Shown here one piece after another: positions 6,804-14,573 of a stretch of 32,584 bases of DNA. Numbering within the stretch: the stretch's first letter is position 1; each line of letters starts with the position of its first letter. The position numbers and the translations under genes were made by a program. The notes beneath the pieces were generated by a model. That model was not told where the DNA came from. It did no database searches and was given only the letters and a program-made list of their open reading frames with translations. This DNA comes from DTU089 sp002440045 (GTDB taxonomy: Bacteria > Bacillota > Clostridia > Oscillospirales > Acutalibacteraceae), in assembly GCA_937885695.1 (NCBI GenBank), contig CALABP010000086.1, positions 1-32,584 on the forward strand, read 5' to 3'.

Positions 6804-8056
6804 TATTTATCCTCTCCTTTCGCGTTTTCCGAAACGGCGGTTTTTGCCGCTTTTTTAAGCTGTGATTTTTTTGCTCTGTTTTCGAGCGCGGTTTTGATGA
6901 AGAGTGAGAACGCACTCATATAAACGATTACCGCGATGATTATATCGGTAAGATACTCGTTGTAGGCCGTAAGGTTTTTAATCTGAAGACCAGCAATGTT
7001 GAGCATCGACATAAAGCAGCCCGCAAAGATAACCGCTATCGGGTTGTTTGTTGCAAGAAGCGCAACGGGAATGCCGTTGAAGCCGACTGCGGGGAGCGAC
7101 TGATAGGTCGACCAATAAAACTCTGTATTACCGCCGAGCCAATAAAGAGCCGCCGCACTGCCCGCAAGGCCGCCCGCGATAGCCATTGAAAGGATTATGC
7201 AGAATTTGTCGTTTATGCCGGCGTATTTTGCCGCGTGCCTGTTAGAGCCGCAGGCTTTGAGCTTGTAGCCGAGCGTTGTGCGCGACATAAGAACATAAAC
7301 AAGAATTGCAAGCACAATTGCAATGATTATTCCGCCGTTCACCTGTGACCCGGGGAAAAGCTTGTCAAGCCCGAGCTTTGAAGTCGAAACCTCATTAAAG
7401 CTTGTTTTGCAGATGTAGCCGACCTTGCCGTATTCGTATGAGTTTTTGAGCGCGTCGTGCGACTCAAAGAACCACGTTACAAGGTTTGCCGCAATCCAGT
7501 TTGTCATAATACAGGCAATTACCTCGTTGACATTTAAAAGCGCCTTGAAAAGTCCCGAAAGAGCGCCCCAAAGGCCGCCGACAATAATGCCGCCCAAAAA
7601 GGCGATTACCCAAATAAGCGTCGGGTTTACTTTATCGTGAGGGATAGAAAGCGCGAGATAAAGCGTTGCCGCCGTACCCATAAGGTACTGACCGGGTGCG
7701 CCGATATTGAAAAGTCCCGTTTTAAAGGCAACGGCAACCGAAAGTCCCGTAAGAATAAGAGGCGTTGCTCTGAAAAGAAGGTCGCCCATATTAATCGGGT
7801 TAAAGCCGAAAGTTAAGTTGCCCACCGCGTCGCGCCCCGTGCTGAAAACACCGAGGAAAACGAGCTTTACGCCATCAATTATATTTTCTGCCGGCATTGA
7901 CTTATTTACCGCGCCGACTATAACGATTATTATACTGCCGACAATAAGTCCGATGAATATTGAAAACAGTGATGAAAATACCGACTGTGAAGCGCCGCTT
8001 TGAAAGAAGCCTTTTTTCTTCAAAAGAGGCGAATTAGGTGTGCTGTTCTTTTTCAT
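6803..8056 (-). CDS. nucleoside ABC transporter permease (NupP/YufP-like)
   Basis: A 417-residue multi-spanning permease, partner of the NupQ-like protein. Characteristic segments are FNIGAPGQYLMG, LNVNEVIACIMTNWIAA and KACGSNRHAAKYAGI (the coupling loop contacted by the ATPase). The N-terminus is basic, and a lysine-rich tail follows the last membrane segment. I chose ATG 8056, one base after the TGA of the upstream ATPase gene, with a GGAGAGG site nine bases upstream. A longer in-frame version from 8215 would overlap the ATPase gene by about 160 bases and is rejected. The tight spacing through this block indicates one transcript. Confidence 0.92.
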   Translation of the reverse strand: MKKNSTPNSPLLKKKGFFQSGASQSVFSSLFSIFIGLIVGSIIIVIVGAVNKSMPAENIIDGVKLVFLGVFSTGRDAVGNLTFGFNPINMGDLLFRATPLILTGLSVAVAFKTGLFNIGAPGQYLMGTAATLYLALSIPHDKVNPTLIWVIAFLGGIIVGGLWGALSGLFKALLNVNEVIACIMTNWIAANLVTWFFESHDALKNSYEYGKVGYICKTSFNEVSTSKLGLDKLFPGSQVNGGIIIAIVLAILVYVLMSRTTLGYKLKACGSNRHAAKYAGINDKFCIILSMAIAGGLAGSAAALYWLGGNTEFYWSTYQSLPAVGFNGIPVALLATNNPIAVIFAGCFMSMLNIAGLQIKNLTAYNEYLTDIIIAVIVYMSAFSLFIKTALENRAKKSQLKKAAKTAVSENAKGEDK

Positions 8057-8057
8057 A

Positions 8058-9593
8058 TCAGTTCGCCTCTCCTTTCCTTTTGGCGCCGGACATATAAAGT
8101 CCGAGTTCTTCGGGCGTTGTGTTTTTCGGGTCAACCTCGCCCACGATTTCACCCTCGTACATAACAAGGATTCTGTCCGAAAGCGAAAGCACTTCGTCAA
8201 GCTCAAGCGAAACAAGAAGTATCGCCGCGCCTTTGTCGCGCTCGCTCACAAGCTGAGAATGTATATACTCAATCGCGCCGACGTCAAGTCCGCGCGTGGG
8301 CTGAACGGCTATAAGAAGCGGTTTTTCGCGGTCAATCTCACGGGCGATTATCGCCTTTTGCTGGTTGCCGCCCGACATACTTGCGGCAACGGTTACGGCG
8401 CCCTGACCCGAGCGAACGTCAAAGCGTTCTATAAGCTCGTCGGCATATTTTCTTACCTCGCCGAATTTTATAAAGCCCATCTTCTGAAAGCGTTTTTCGT
8501 CAAAACGCTGAAGAACAAGGTTTTCTTCAAGCGTATTCTTTAAAACAAGGCCGTGCTTGTGCCTGTCCTCGGGGATATGCGAAATACCCGTTTTATTTCT
8601 CTTTTTTATGCTGCTGTGCGTAATGTTTTCGCCGCAGAGCGTTATTTTTCCGCTTTTGACGGGTTCAAGGCCCGTTATACCCTGAATAAGCTCGGTCTGA
8701 CCGTTGCCGTCAATACCCGCAATACAAACAATTTCGCCCGCTCTTACGTCAAAGCTGACGTCCTTAACGGCGTTGTTCTTGTGTATTTTTGACGGCACTG
8801 TAAGGTTTTCGACCGAAAGAACGACTTCTTTAGGCTGTGCCTGCTCTTTTACAACTTCAAGCTGAACGGGTCTTCCGACCATCATTGTGGAAAGCTCCTG
8901 CTTTGTTACGTCGGCAGTGTTAACGGTGCCGATGCACTTGCCTTTTCTTAAAACCGTTACCCTGTCCGAAACCGCCATAATTTCGTTGAGCTTGTGCGTA
9001 ATGAAGAGGATTGACTTGCCCTCTTCTTTAAAGCTTCGCATTATATTCATAAGCTCGTCGATTTCCTGCGGGGTAAGAACAGCCGTCGGCTCGTCGAAAA
9101 TCAGTATTTCGTTTTCGCGGTAAAGCATTTTAAGTATTTCAACGCGCTGCTGCATACCGACCGTAATATCTTCAACCTTGGCGTTTACATCAACCTTCAA
9201 GCCGTATTTTTCAGAAAGCTCCATTACCTGTTTTTTTGCTTCTTTTTTCTGCAAAAAGCCGAGCTTTGTGGTTTCCGCACCGAGAATTATGTTGTCAAGC
9301 ACAGAAAAAACGTCGATAAGCTTAAAATGCTGATGCACCATTCCGATTCCGAGAGCGGTGGCGTCGTTCGGGTCTTTTATATCGACAACCTCGCCGTTCT
9401 TTTTAATAACGCCCTTTTCGGGTCTGTAAAGTCCGAAAAGCACCGACATAAGCGTGGATTTGCCCGCGCCGTTTTCGCCGAGCAGGGCGTGAATTTCGCC
9501 GCGCTTTAAACGAAGGGTTACATCGTCGTTTGCGATGATTCCGGGAAACTCCTTCGTTATGTTGAGCATTTCTATAATATATTCATTTTGCAA
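8058..9593 (-). CDS. nucleoside ABC transporter, double ATPase subunit (NupO/YufO-like)
   Basis: A 511-residue protein with two fused nucleotide-binding domains, as in ribose/nucleoside importers. The first has a full Walker A (GENGAGKST, about 39-47), a poor signature (VGMQQRVE) and Walker B ILIFDEPTAVL. The second has a degenerate Walker A (GIDGNGQTE), a full signature (MSGGNQQ) and the Walker B variant LLIAVQPTRGLDVGA. This asymmetry is normal for the family and implies one effective catalytic site. It energises import by the two downstream permeases. The start is uncertain: TTG at 9593 has a GGATGTGA site six bases upstream, while TTG 9599 would leave no spacing. A terminator-like hairpin separates it from the upstream lipoprotein gene. 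Confidence 0.93.
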   Translation of the reverse strand: MQNEYIIEMLNITKEFPGIIANDDVTLRLKRGEIHALLGENGAGKSTLMSVLFGLYRPEKGVIKKNGEVVDIKDPNDATALGIGMVHQHFKLIDVFSVLDNIILGAETTKLGFLQKKEAKKQVMELSEKYGLKVDVNAKVEDITVGMQQRVEILKMLYRENEILIFDEPTAVLTPQEIDELMNIMRSFKEEGKSILFITHKLNEIMAVSDRVTVLRKGKCIGTVNTADVTKQELSTMMVGRPVQLEVVKEQAQPKEVVLSVENLTVPSKIHKNNAVKDVSFDVRAGEIVCIAGIDGNGQTELIQGITGLEPVKSGKITLCGENITHSSIKKRNKTGISHIPEDRHKHGLVLKNTLEENLVLQRFDEKRFQKMGFIKFGEVRKYADELIERFDVRSGQGAVTVAASMSGGNQQKAIIAREIDREKPLLIAVQPTRGLDVGAIEYIHSQLVSERDKGAAILLVSLELDEVLSLSDRILVMYEGEIVGEVDPKNTTPEELGLYMSGAKRKGEAN

Positions 9594-9654
9594 TTGCAAT
9601 CACATCCGTTTTTGTTGCGTTTTTCAAGAAAAATGTTACCAAAAGGTTCAACCC

Positions 9655-9685
9655 AAAAAGGTGGGGAAGATGACTCTTCCCCACC
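9655..9685 (-). terminator. intercistronic terminator/attenuator between the BMP lipoprotein and ATPase genes
   Basis: A perfect 11-bp stem (9660-9670 with 9675-9685, GGTGGGGAAGA) and a TGAC loop. On the minus strand a TTTTTGG tail follows. It lies 14 bases after the lipoprotein stop codon and about 60 bases before the ATPase start. I see no separate promoter for the ATPase gene, so partial read-through would make the binding protein more abundant than the transporter. Confidence 0.8.
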
Positions 9686-9698
9686 CCATGTGCTTAAC

Positions 9699-10886
9699 TT
9701 ATTTAACTAATTCAAAGTTAACGTTTGCATAAGTTTCGGGTTTCTCAAGGTGAGTATAATCGTTGTCAACCTTAACTGAGCCGTCTTTGATAGAAGCGAA
9801 AAGCTTGTTATAGTCTTCAACTGTGAATTTCTTGAGTGACCATGTATCGGTGGGAAGACCTACAGCGTCGTCAGCTGCGCCGAGAGATGTAAGAACGCCG
9901 CCGATTTCATCAAACTTGCCGTCATAGAATTTTGCAAGCGAGAAGCCAACTGCTTCGCGGATACCCTTCATAGCGGAAGTGATGACTGTGTCTGAAAGGT
10001 TGGACTGGTCAACGTCAACGCCGATAACCTTGCCGTCGTTGGCAGCAGCTGCCGAGAAAGCAGACTGGCACATAGAACCGCCGCAGGCAAATACTACCTG
10101 TGTGCCGGTTGAATACCAACCTTCAAGCATTGTGGTAAGGTCGCTTGATGCCGAGAAGCTTGAACCGAAGTTCCAGCTGTACTTAACGTCAACCTTTGTG
10201 TTGAGCTCTTTAGCTGCGTCGTTAGCGCCCTGAACAAAGCCGAATCCGAATCTGCAGCAAGCAGGGTTCTCTCCGCCGCCGCCGCCCGAGAAGCCGAGCT
10301 TTGTATAGCCTTCCTTAACTACTGCATAACCTGCAAGGTAGCCGGACTGCTCTTCGCTGAATACAACAGCCGCAACGTTTTTAAGAACTTCTTTTTTGGA
10401 GTCCTGAAGAACGGAACCGTCGATGAATACAAACTTAACGTCTGTAAACTCTTCGGCAGCTTTCGCAAGAGCGTTGCCCTGAAGGAAGCCTGCAGCAACG
10501 ATAATCTTCGCGCCGTTGTCGGCAGCGGATTTCATAGCGTTGTATCTGTCTTCGTCAGTAGCCTGGTCGCCGTTTGCGGGCTGATAGTACTTATAAGACT
10601 TGCCGTTTTCGAAAGCATATTTCTTTATGCCTTCCCAAGTGCCCTGGTTAAAGGATTTGTCCTTTAACTGACCGACGTCTGTAACAAAAGCGATTTCATA
10701 TTTGCCGTCTGCCGATGTATAGTTGTCATCAACATCGTCATAATTGAAAGGCTTGTTTGTGTCACTCGGGTCGGTGTTTGTTCCGGCGGGAGTTGTTGTA
10801 TTGTCTTTGTCGCCGTTTCCGCCGCAAGCCGCAAAGCAGCCGACAACGAGAACGAGAGCCAATACAAGTGCTAAAACTTTTTTCAT
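9699..10886 (-). CDS. BMP-family nucleoside-binding lipoprotein
   Basis: A 395-residue substrate-binding lipoprotein of the BMP/Med family, which captures purine and other nucleosides outside the membrane for the ABC importer. It has a lysine-started hydrophobic signal and a lipobox ending at C21 (FAAC) or less likely C17 (VVGC), followed by a T/D/N-rich linker. Family blocks include FVTDVGQLKDKSFNQGTWEG and FACGGSMCQSAF followed by a GVDVDQS motif. I use ATG 10886, eight to nine bases after AGGAGG; the ATG three codons upstream touches that site and is unsuitable. It is the promoter-proximal gene of the transporter operon, with a strong promoter upstream and an attenuator after it. Confidence 0.95.
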   Translation of the reverse strand: MKKVLALVLALVLVVGCFAACGGNGDKDNTTTPAGTNTDPSDTNKPFNYDDVDDNYTSADGKYEIAFVTDVGQLKDKSFNQGTWEGIKKYAFENGKSYKYYQPANGDQATDEDRYNAMKSAADNGAKIIVAAGFLQGNALAKAAEEFTDVKFVFIDGSVLQDSKKEVLKNVAAVVFSEEQSGYLAGYAVVKEGYTKLGFSGGGGGENPACCRFGFGFVQGANDAAKELNTKVDVKYSWNFGSSFSASSDLTTMLEGWYSTGTQVVFACGGSMCQSAFSAAAANDGKVIGVDVDQSNLSDTVITSAMKGIREAVGFSLAKFYDGKFDEIGGVLTSLGAADDAVGLPTDTWSLKKFTVEDYNKLFASIKDGSVKVDNDYTHLEKPETYANVNFELVK

Positions 10887-10944
10887 GGTTAACATCCTCC
10901 TGAAAATTTTTGGGTTAAGATTTTGTCAATCTCCATCCTCAATG

Positions 10945-10973
10945 ATAATAGCACACATATGAAAATTTTTCAA
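10945..10973 (-). promoter_or_regulatory. sigma-A promoter for the nucleoside transporter operon
   Basis: On the minus strand: TTGAAA -35 (10968-10973), a 17-base spacer and TATTAT -10 (10945-10950) with TGC before it (extended -10). The leader to ATG 10886 is only about 50 nt, so there is no room for a purine riboswitch. No intrinsic terminator is evident between tdk and this promoter. Confidence 0.75.
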
Positions 10974-11029
10974 CTAAAATTTTCAATTTCTACAATTTTT
11001 TTGTTGGGGTTTTCGGTTTATTGTGCAAA

Positions 11030-11626
11030 TCAGCCTAAATTTTTGCTTTTATTTTGTTCTTTTATTTTTTTCTTCCAGCAGGAATAGCACATTGCGACAT
11101 AGCTGTCGTTGCCGCCGAGGAAAATCTGCGCGCCGTCGGTTACTATTTTTCCGTTTCCGTCTATTCTTGCGTTTACGGTGGCTTTTCTGCCGCACTCGCA
11201 CATGGTTTTTATTTCGGAAAACTCGTCGGCAATCTCAAGAAGTCTGCCGCTTCCGGGGAAAACGTGCGTCAAAAAGTCCGTTCTTAAGCCGAAGCAAAGC
11301 ACGGGAACGTTAAGCTCGTCCACAATATCCCTTAATTCGTCTATCTGCTCGCGCGAAAAGAACTGCGCTTCGTCGGCGATTATAACGTCGGCGTGCTCGG
11401 GGCGGTTTTTCATTTCTTCGTAAATGTTGCACGTCTCGGAAATTGCCGTTCCCTCCGCCGTAAGCCCTATTCTTGATTTTACCGTAAACACGCCGTCGCG
11501 CTCGTCTACCGAAGGCTTTATTAACCATACCTTCATTCCGCGTTCTTCGTAATTGAATTTTGTTATAAGAGCCTGCGCTGTTTTTGAGCTGCCCATAGCT
11601 CCGTATTTAAAATACAGTTTTGCCAT
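11030..11626 (-). CDS. tdk: thymidine kinase
   Basis: A 198-residue type II thymidine kinase that makes dTMP from thymidine and ATP in the cytosol. The P-loop is GAMGSSKT (9-16), the DEAQF block with catalytic glutamate E86 lies at 85-89, and a structural zinc site is formed by C143, C145, C180 and C183. The lasso-region residues near the end also fit. The ATG at 11626 has a weak GGGTG site upstream. It lies 24 nt after the stop of the sugar symporter gene and just upstream of the nucleoside transporter operon, all on the minus strand. This supports a nucleoside salvage block, probably with tdk and the symporter cotranscribed. Confidence 0.96.
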   Translation of the reverse strand: MAKLYFKYGAMGSSKTAQALITKFNYEERGMKVWLIKPSVDERDGVFTVKSRIGLTAEGTAISETCNIYEEMKNRPEHADVIIADEAQFFSREQIDELRDIVDELNVPVLCFGLRTDFLTHVFPGSGRLLEIADEFSEIKTMCECGRKATVNARIDGNGKIVTDGAQIFLGGNDSYVAMCYSCWKKKIKEQNKSKNLG

Positions 11627-11650
11627 TTTTACACCCGTCTTATTTTTTGA

Positions 11651-13141
11651 TTATTTCTTTGTTCTTGCCTTTTCAAGGTCAAGGCGCATTTGTTTTTTCG
11701 TTTTTTCGTCAATCTTATAAAAGAACATGGGTATCATTGAAAGCACGGTTGAAATACCCGGCATTGCAATATATGCAAACATCACTATGTTCTGCATTTT
11801 TACGGTAACTTCAACACCGTCTATATAGCCTGAAATTCCGATTATAAGTATTCCGACGGCAACAGCCAAGGCATTGCTCACCTTTATTGCCATACTGAGT
11901 ATTGCAAAGCACACCCCCTCTTTGCGTTTACCCGTTTTCCACTCGATATAATCGACTGTGTCCGACGTCATTATCGGCGGAAGCAGGTTATTGGGAGAGA
12001 ACATAAACGAAACGAAGAACTGTGTTATCCATATAAATATTACGGCGCCAATCCCTGAGCGCACGGGCGAGCCTTCGGGCATAAAAAGATATGCCGCGAA
12101 CGAAACGGCAGACACGATTCCGCCGTAAACGGCAAAGCCTATAAACGTCTTTTTCTCGCCGAATTTTTTATTTACGATGGGCGCAACAACAACGCCGATA
12201 AGCCCCACAACGCCGCCCGTTATGCCTATAAGCCACGTTGCGTTTGACGTGGGGTCAAGCTCTCCGCCGCCCGCGAGCAGCTCCGAAAGCCCGGGGAAAT
12301 AAACCTTTCCGACAAGCGCGCCGCCCGCCTGAACGACTATTCCGAGAGCCATTGTGCGCGCAAAGCCGAGAATATATGTTAAGAAAATAATAAGCATCAT
12401 CTTGTTTGTTTTAAGCTCAACAAACATTTCTTTAAACGAAAACGACTCGGAAGATGTGCTTTTTACAGTTTCCTTTGAGCAAAAATAGATTAAAAGATAA
12501 AGCGCTGTTCCGACGACCAAAAGGAAAAGCGCCGTCACGAGGTAATATAATCTGTCTGGGTAGCCCTCGGGATAAACCGCACCGAGAACCATCATAACCA
12601 CGGTAACGATTATTCCCGCCGCGGCAAGTCCGATTGTTTTAAAAATATTTGCGATTCCCGCGGCAAAGTTGCGCTCCTCTGCAACGGGCGAAAGAAGCGA
12701 AAGCATGCCCTGAGACGGAATATCGGCAAAGCTCATTGAAATATTCCAAAGCACGGTTGTAAGCGTTATGTAAAGATACATAAAAAGCTTGCTTTTAAAC
12801 GGAATATAAATGAAAATTACCGTTGTCATTACGGCTATCGGCACAGAGCTGAAAAGAATCCACGGCTTTATTTTGCCGCCTTTTAAATTGCTTTTGTCAA
12901 TAAGCGCGCCTATAACGGGGTCCGCTATACAGCTTATAAGCTTTGCCAAAAGAATTATTATTGCCGCCGCATAAAAGATTTTGCCGTCAAACGCGGAATA
13001 CATTTTATTATAGAACTCCATCTGGAAGGAGTTCATATAGCCTATAAAAAGCTGTACCCCGAGAATGCCGAGTCCGTAAATCACCGCAGATTTTGTTGTA
13101 AGTATCTTCGGCTTTTCGGACGCTTTTGTTTTTTTACCCAT
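11651..13141 (-). CDS. GPH-family (MelB-type) sugar/cation symporter
   Basis: A 496-residue protein with about 12 membrane segments. It matches the glycoside-pentoside-hexuronide:cation symporter family of the major facilitator superfamily. The N-terminal half carries D74-P75 and a following IDK (81-83), then K-x-G-G-K-I-K-P-W-I, the family signature of conserved aspartates and the loop 2-3 motif. The substrate is unknown. In this position, before tdk and a nucleoside importer, a nucleoside, pentose or deoxyribose substrate is conceivable, but this is inference. The ATG at 13141 is preceded by AAAGGTGG and, a few bases earlier, by a small hairpin (13157-13175). No clear promoter was found; 13176-13298 is A/T-rich and holds the divergent promoter of the DUF1015 gene. 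Confidence 0.88.
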   Translation of the reverse strand: MGKKTKASEKPKILTTKSAVIYGLGILGVQLFIGYMNSFQMEFYNKMYSAFDGKIFYAAAIIILLAKLISCIADPVIGALIDKSNLKGGKIKPWILFSSVPIAVMTTVIFIYIPFKSKLFMYLYITLTTVLWNISMSFADIPSQGMLSLLSPVAEERNFAAGIANIFKTIGLAAAGIIVTVVMMVLGAVYPEGYPDRLYYLVTALFLLVVGTALYLLIYFCSKETVKSTSSESFSFKEMFVELKTNKMMLIIFLTYILGFARTMALGIVVQAGGALVGKVYFPGLSELLAGGGELDPTSNATWLIGITGGVVGLIGVVVAPIVNKKFGEKKTFIGFAVYGGIVSAVSFAAYLFMPEGSPVRSGIGAVIFIWITQFFVSFMFSPNNLLPPIMTSDTVDYIEWKTGKRKEGVCFAILSMAIKVSNALAVAVGILIIGISGYIDGVEVTVKMQNIVMFAYIAMPGISTVLSMIPMFFYKIDEKTKKQMRLDLEKARTKK

Positions 13142-13156
13142 TACCTTACCACCTTT

Positions 13157-13175
13157 GCAGCCGGAATGCGGCTGC
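13157..13175 (-). other. 5' leader hairpin before the GPH symporter
   Basis: A perfect 7-bp stem (GCAGCCG 13157-13163 with 13169-13175) and a 5-nt loop end immediately before the AAAGGTGG ribosome binding site of the symporter gene. It could limit translation or be a protein-binding site. The evidence is only the inverted repeat and its place. Confidence 0.4.
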
Positions 13176-13234
13176 TTTATAAATAGTACCCTCTTTTTTA
13201 AAATAACATATTCCTTAATAAATTACAATCATTA

Positions 13235-13263
13235 TTGACAAAATGAATACAAAAAAGTAAAAT
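13235..13263 (+). promoter_or_regulatory. sigma-A promoter for the DUF1015-nfo operon
   Basis: A perfect TTGACA -35 (13235-13240), a 17-base spacer and TAAAAT -10 (13258-13263). The expected start of transcription falls in the adjoining palindrome at 13264-13276. Confidence 0.8.
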
Positions 13264-13276
13264 CAGTATTATACTG
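13264..13276. promoter_or_regulatory. operator-like palindrome at the DUF1015 transcription start
   Basis: CAGTATTATACTG is a perfect 13-base palindrome (6-bp arms around one base) directly after the -10 box, the position expected of a repressor operator. It contains a second -10-like TATTAT. No regulator can be assigned. Confidence 0.4.
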
Positions 13277-13298
13277 AAACCGACAGGAGATATTATTT

Positions 13299-14549
13299 AT
13301 GGCAACTTTCAAACCATTTAAAGCACTGCGCCCATTGCCTTCATACGCAAAAGACGTTGCGGCGCTTCCGTATGACGTTATGAACAGCGAAGAAGCGCGC
13401 GAAGCGGTCAAAGGGCACCCCTACTCTTTTCTTCACGTTGACAAAGCGGAAATAGACCTTCCCGAGGGCACATACCTTTACAGCGACGAAGTATATGAAA
13501 AAGCCGCCGAAAACCTTAAAAAGCTCGAAAGCGACGGCATTATGAAAACGGACGAAAAGCCCTGCTTTTACATTTACCGTCAGATAATGAACGGCAGAGA
13601 GCAAACGGGTCTTGTCGGCTGTGCTTCGGTTGACGACTACATCAACAACAAAATCAAAAAGCATGAGCTTACAAGAGCGGACAAAGAAGCCGACCGCATT
13701 CGCCACGTTGACACCTGCGACGCAAACACCGGACCCATCTTTCTTTGCTGCCGCGACAACGCTCATATGAACAGCGTTATAGAAGAGATTAAGAAAAACG
13801 AAAAGCCCGTTTATGACTTTGTAAGCGACGACGGAATTTCGCACACGGTTTGGGTCATTTCGGACGAAGACATTACAAAAGACCTTTCAAGCACGCTGGA
13901 AAATGCGGGCGACTTTTATATTGCCGACGGTCATCACCGCTGTGCTTCTGCGGTAAACGTTGCAAAAATGCGCCGCGAAAGCTTCCCGAATTACACAGGC
14001 GACGAAGAATTTAACTTTTTCCTTGCGGTGCTTTTCCCTGTAAGCTGTCTTTCGATTATGGACTATAACCGCGTTGTAAAAGACCTTAACGGACTTTCTT
14101 CCGACGAATTTATTGAAAAAATATCGGAAAAATTCGATGTATGCGAGCACGAAGGCGGCGTATTCAAGCCCGAATCAAAACATACATTCGGAATGTATCT
14201 TGATAAAAAATGGTACAAACTCGCCGCCAAAGAAGGAACGTTTGACGAAAGCGACCCCGTTGACAGGCTTGACGTTTCGGTGCTTCAAAACAACCTTCTC
14301 ACGCCCGTTCTCGGCATAGGCGACCCGCGCGTTGACAAACGCATTGACTTTATCGGCGGTATTCGCGGACTTAAAGAGCTTGAAAACCGCGTTGACAACG
14401 GAATGCGCGTTGCTTTTTCAATGTATCCGACAACGCTTGACGACCTTATGGCAATAGCGGACGCGGGCAAAATTATGCCCCCGAAATCAACATGGTTTGA
14501 GCCGAAGCTTATGAGCGGACTTTTCATTCACAAGCTTGAAACGAAATAA
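13299..14549 (+). CDS. DUF1015 family protein
   Basis: A 416-residue soluble protein of the DUF1015 family (COG4198), whose biochemical function is not established. Recognisable blocks are ALPYDVMN near the N-terminus, CFYIYRQIMNGR-x-QTGLVGC, HELTRADKEADRIRHVDTCD and FYIADGHHRCASAV. The clustered H, D, R and E residues in the last two look like a metal or phosphate site, but that is inference. In other clostridia this family often sits beside serine biosynthesis genes (serC, serA); here it precedes endonuclease IV instead. The ATG at 13299 has ACAGGAG about ten bases upstream and follows a consensus promoter. The length is typical and there is no sign of damage. Confidence 0.9.
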   Translation: MATFKPFKALRPLPSYAKDVAALPYDVMNSEEAREAVKGHPYSFLHVDKAEIDLPEGTYLYSDEVYEKAAENLKKLESDGIMKTDEKPCFYIYRQIMNGREQTGLVGCASVDDYINNKIKKHELTRADKEADRIRHVDTCDANTGPIFLCCRDNAHMNSVIEEIKKNEKPVYDFVSDDGISHTVWVISDEDITKDLSSTLENAGDFYIADGHHRCASAVNVAKMRRESFPNYTGDEEFNFFLAVLFPVSCLSIMDYNRVVKDLNGLSSDEFIEKISEKFDVCEHEGGVFKPESKHTFGMYLDKKWYKLAAKEGTFDESDPVDRLDVSVLQNNLLTPVLGIGDPRVDKRIDFIGGIRGLKELENRVDNGMRVAFSMYPTTLDDLMAIADAGKIMPPKSTWFEPKLMSGLFIHKLETK

Positions 14550-14573
14550 AACTGAAAAATAAAAGAGGTTTTT

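Noticed and set aside
8057..8215. 53-residue N-terminal extension of the first nucleoside permease
   Set aside because: It lies wholly within the ATPase gene, and the ATG at 8056 has a ribosome binding site and normal operon spacing.
10887..10944. Purine riboswitch before the nucleoside transporter operon
   Set aside because: The leader is about 50 nt and lacks the three-way junction core; the promoter is too close to the gene.
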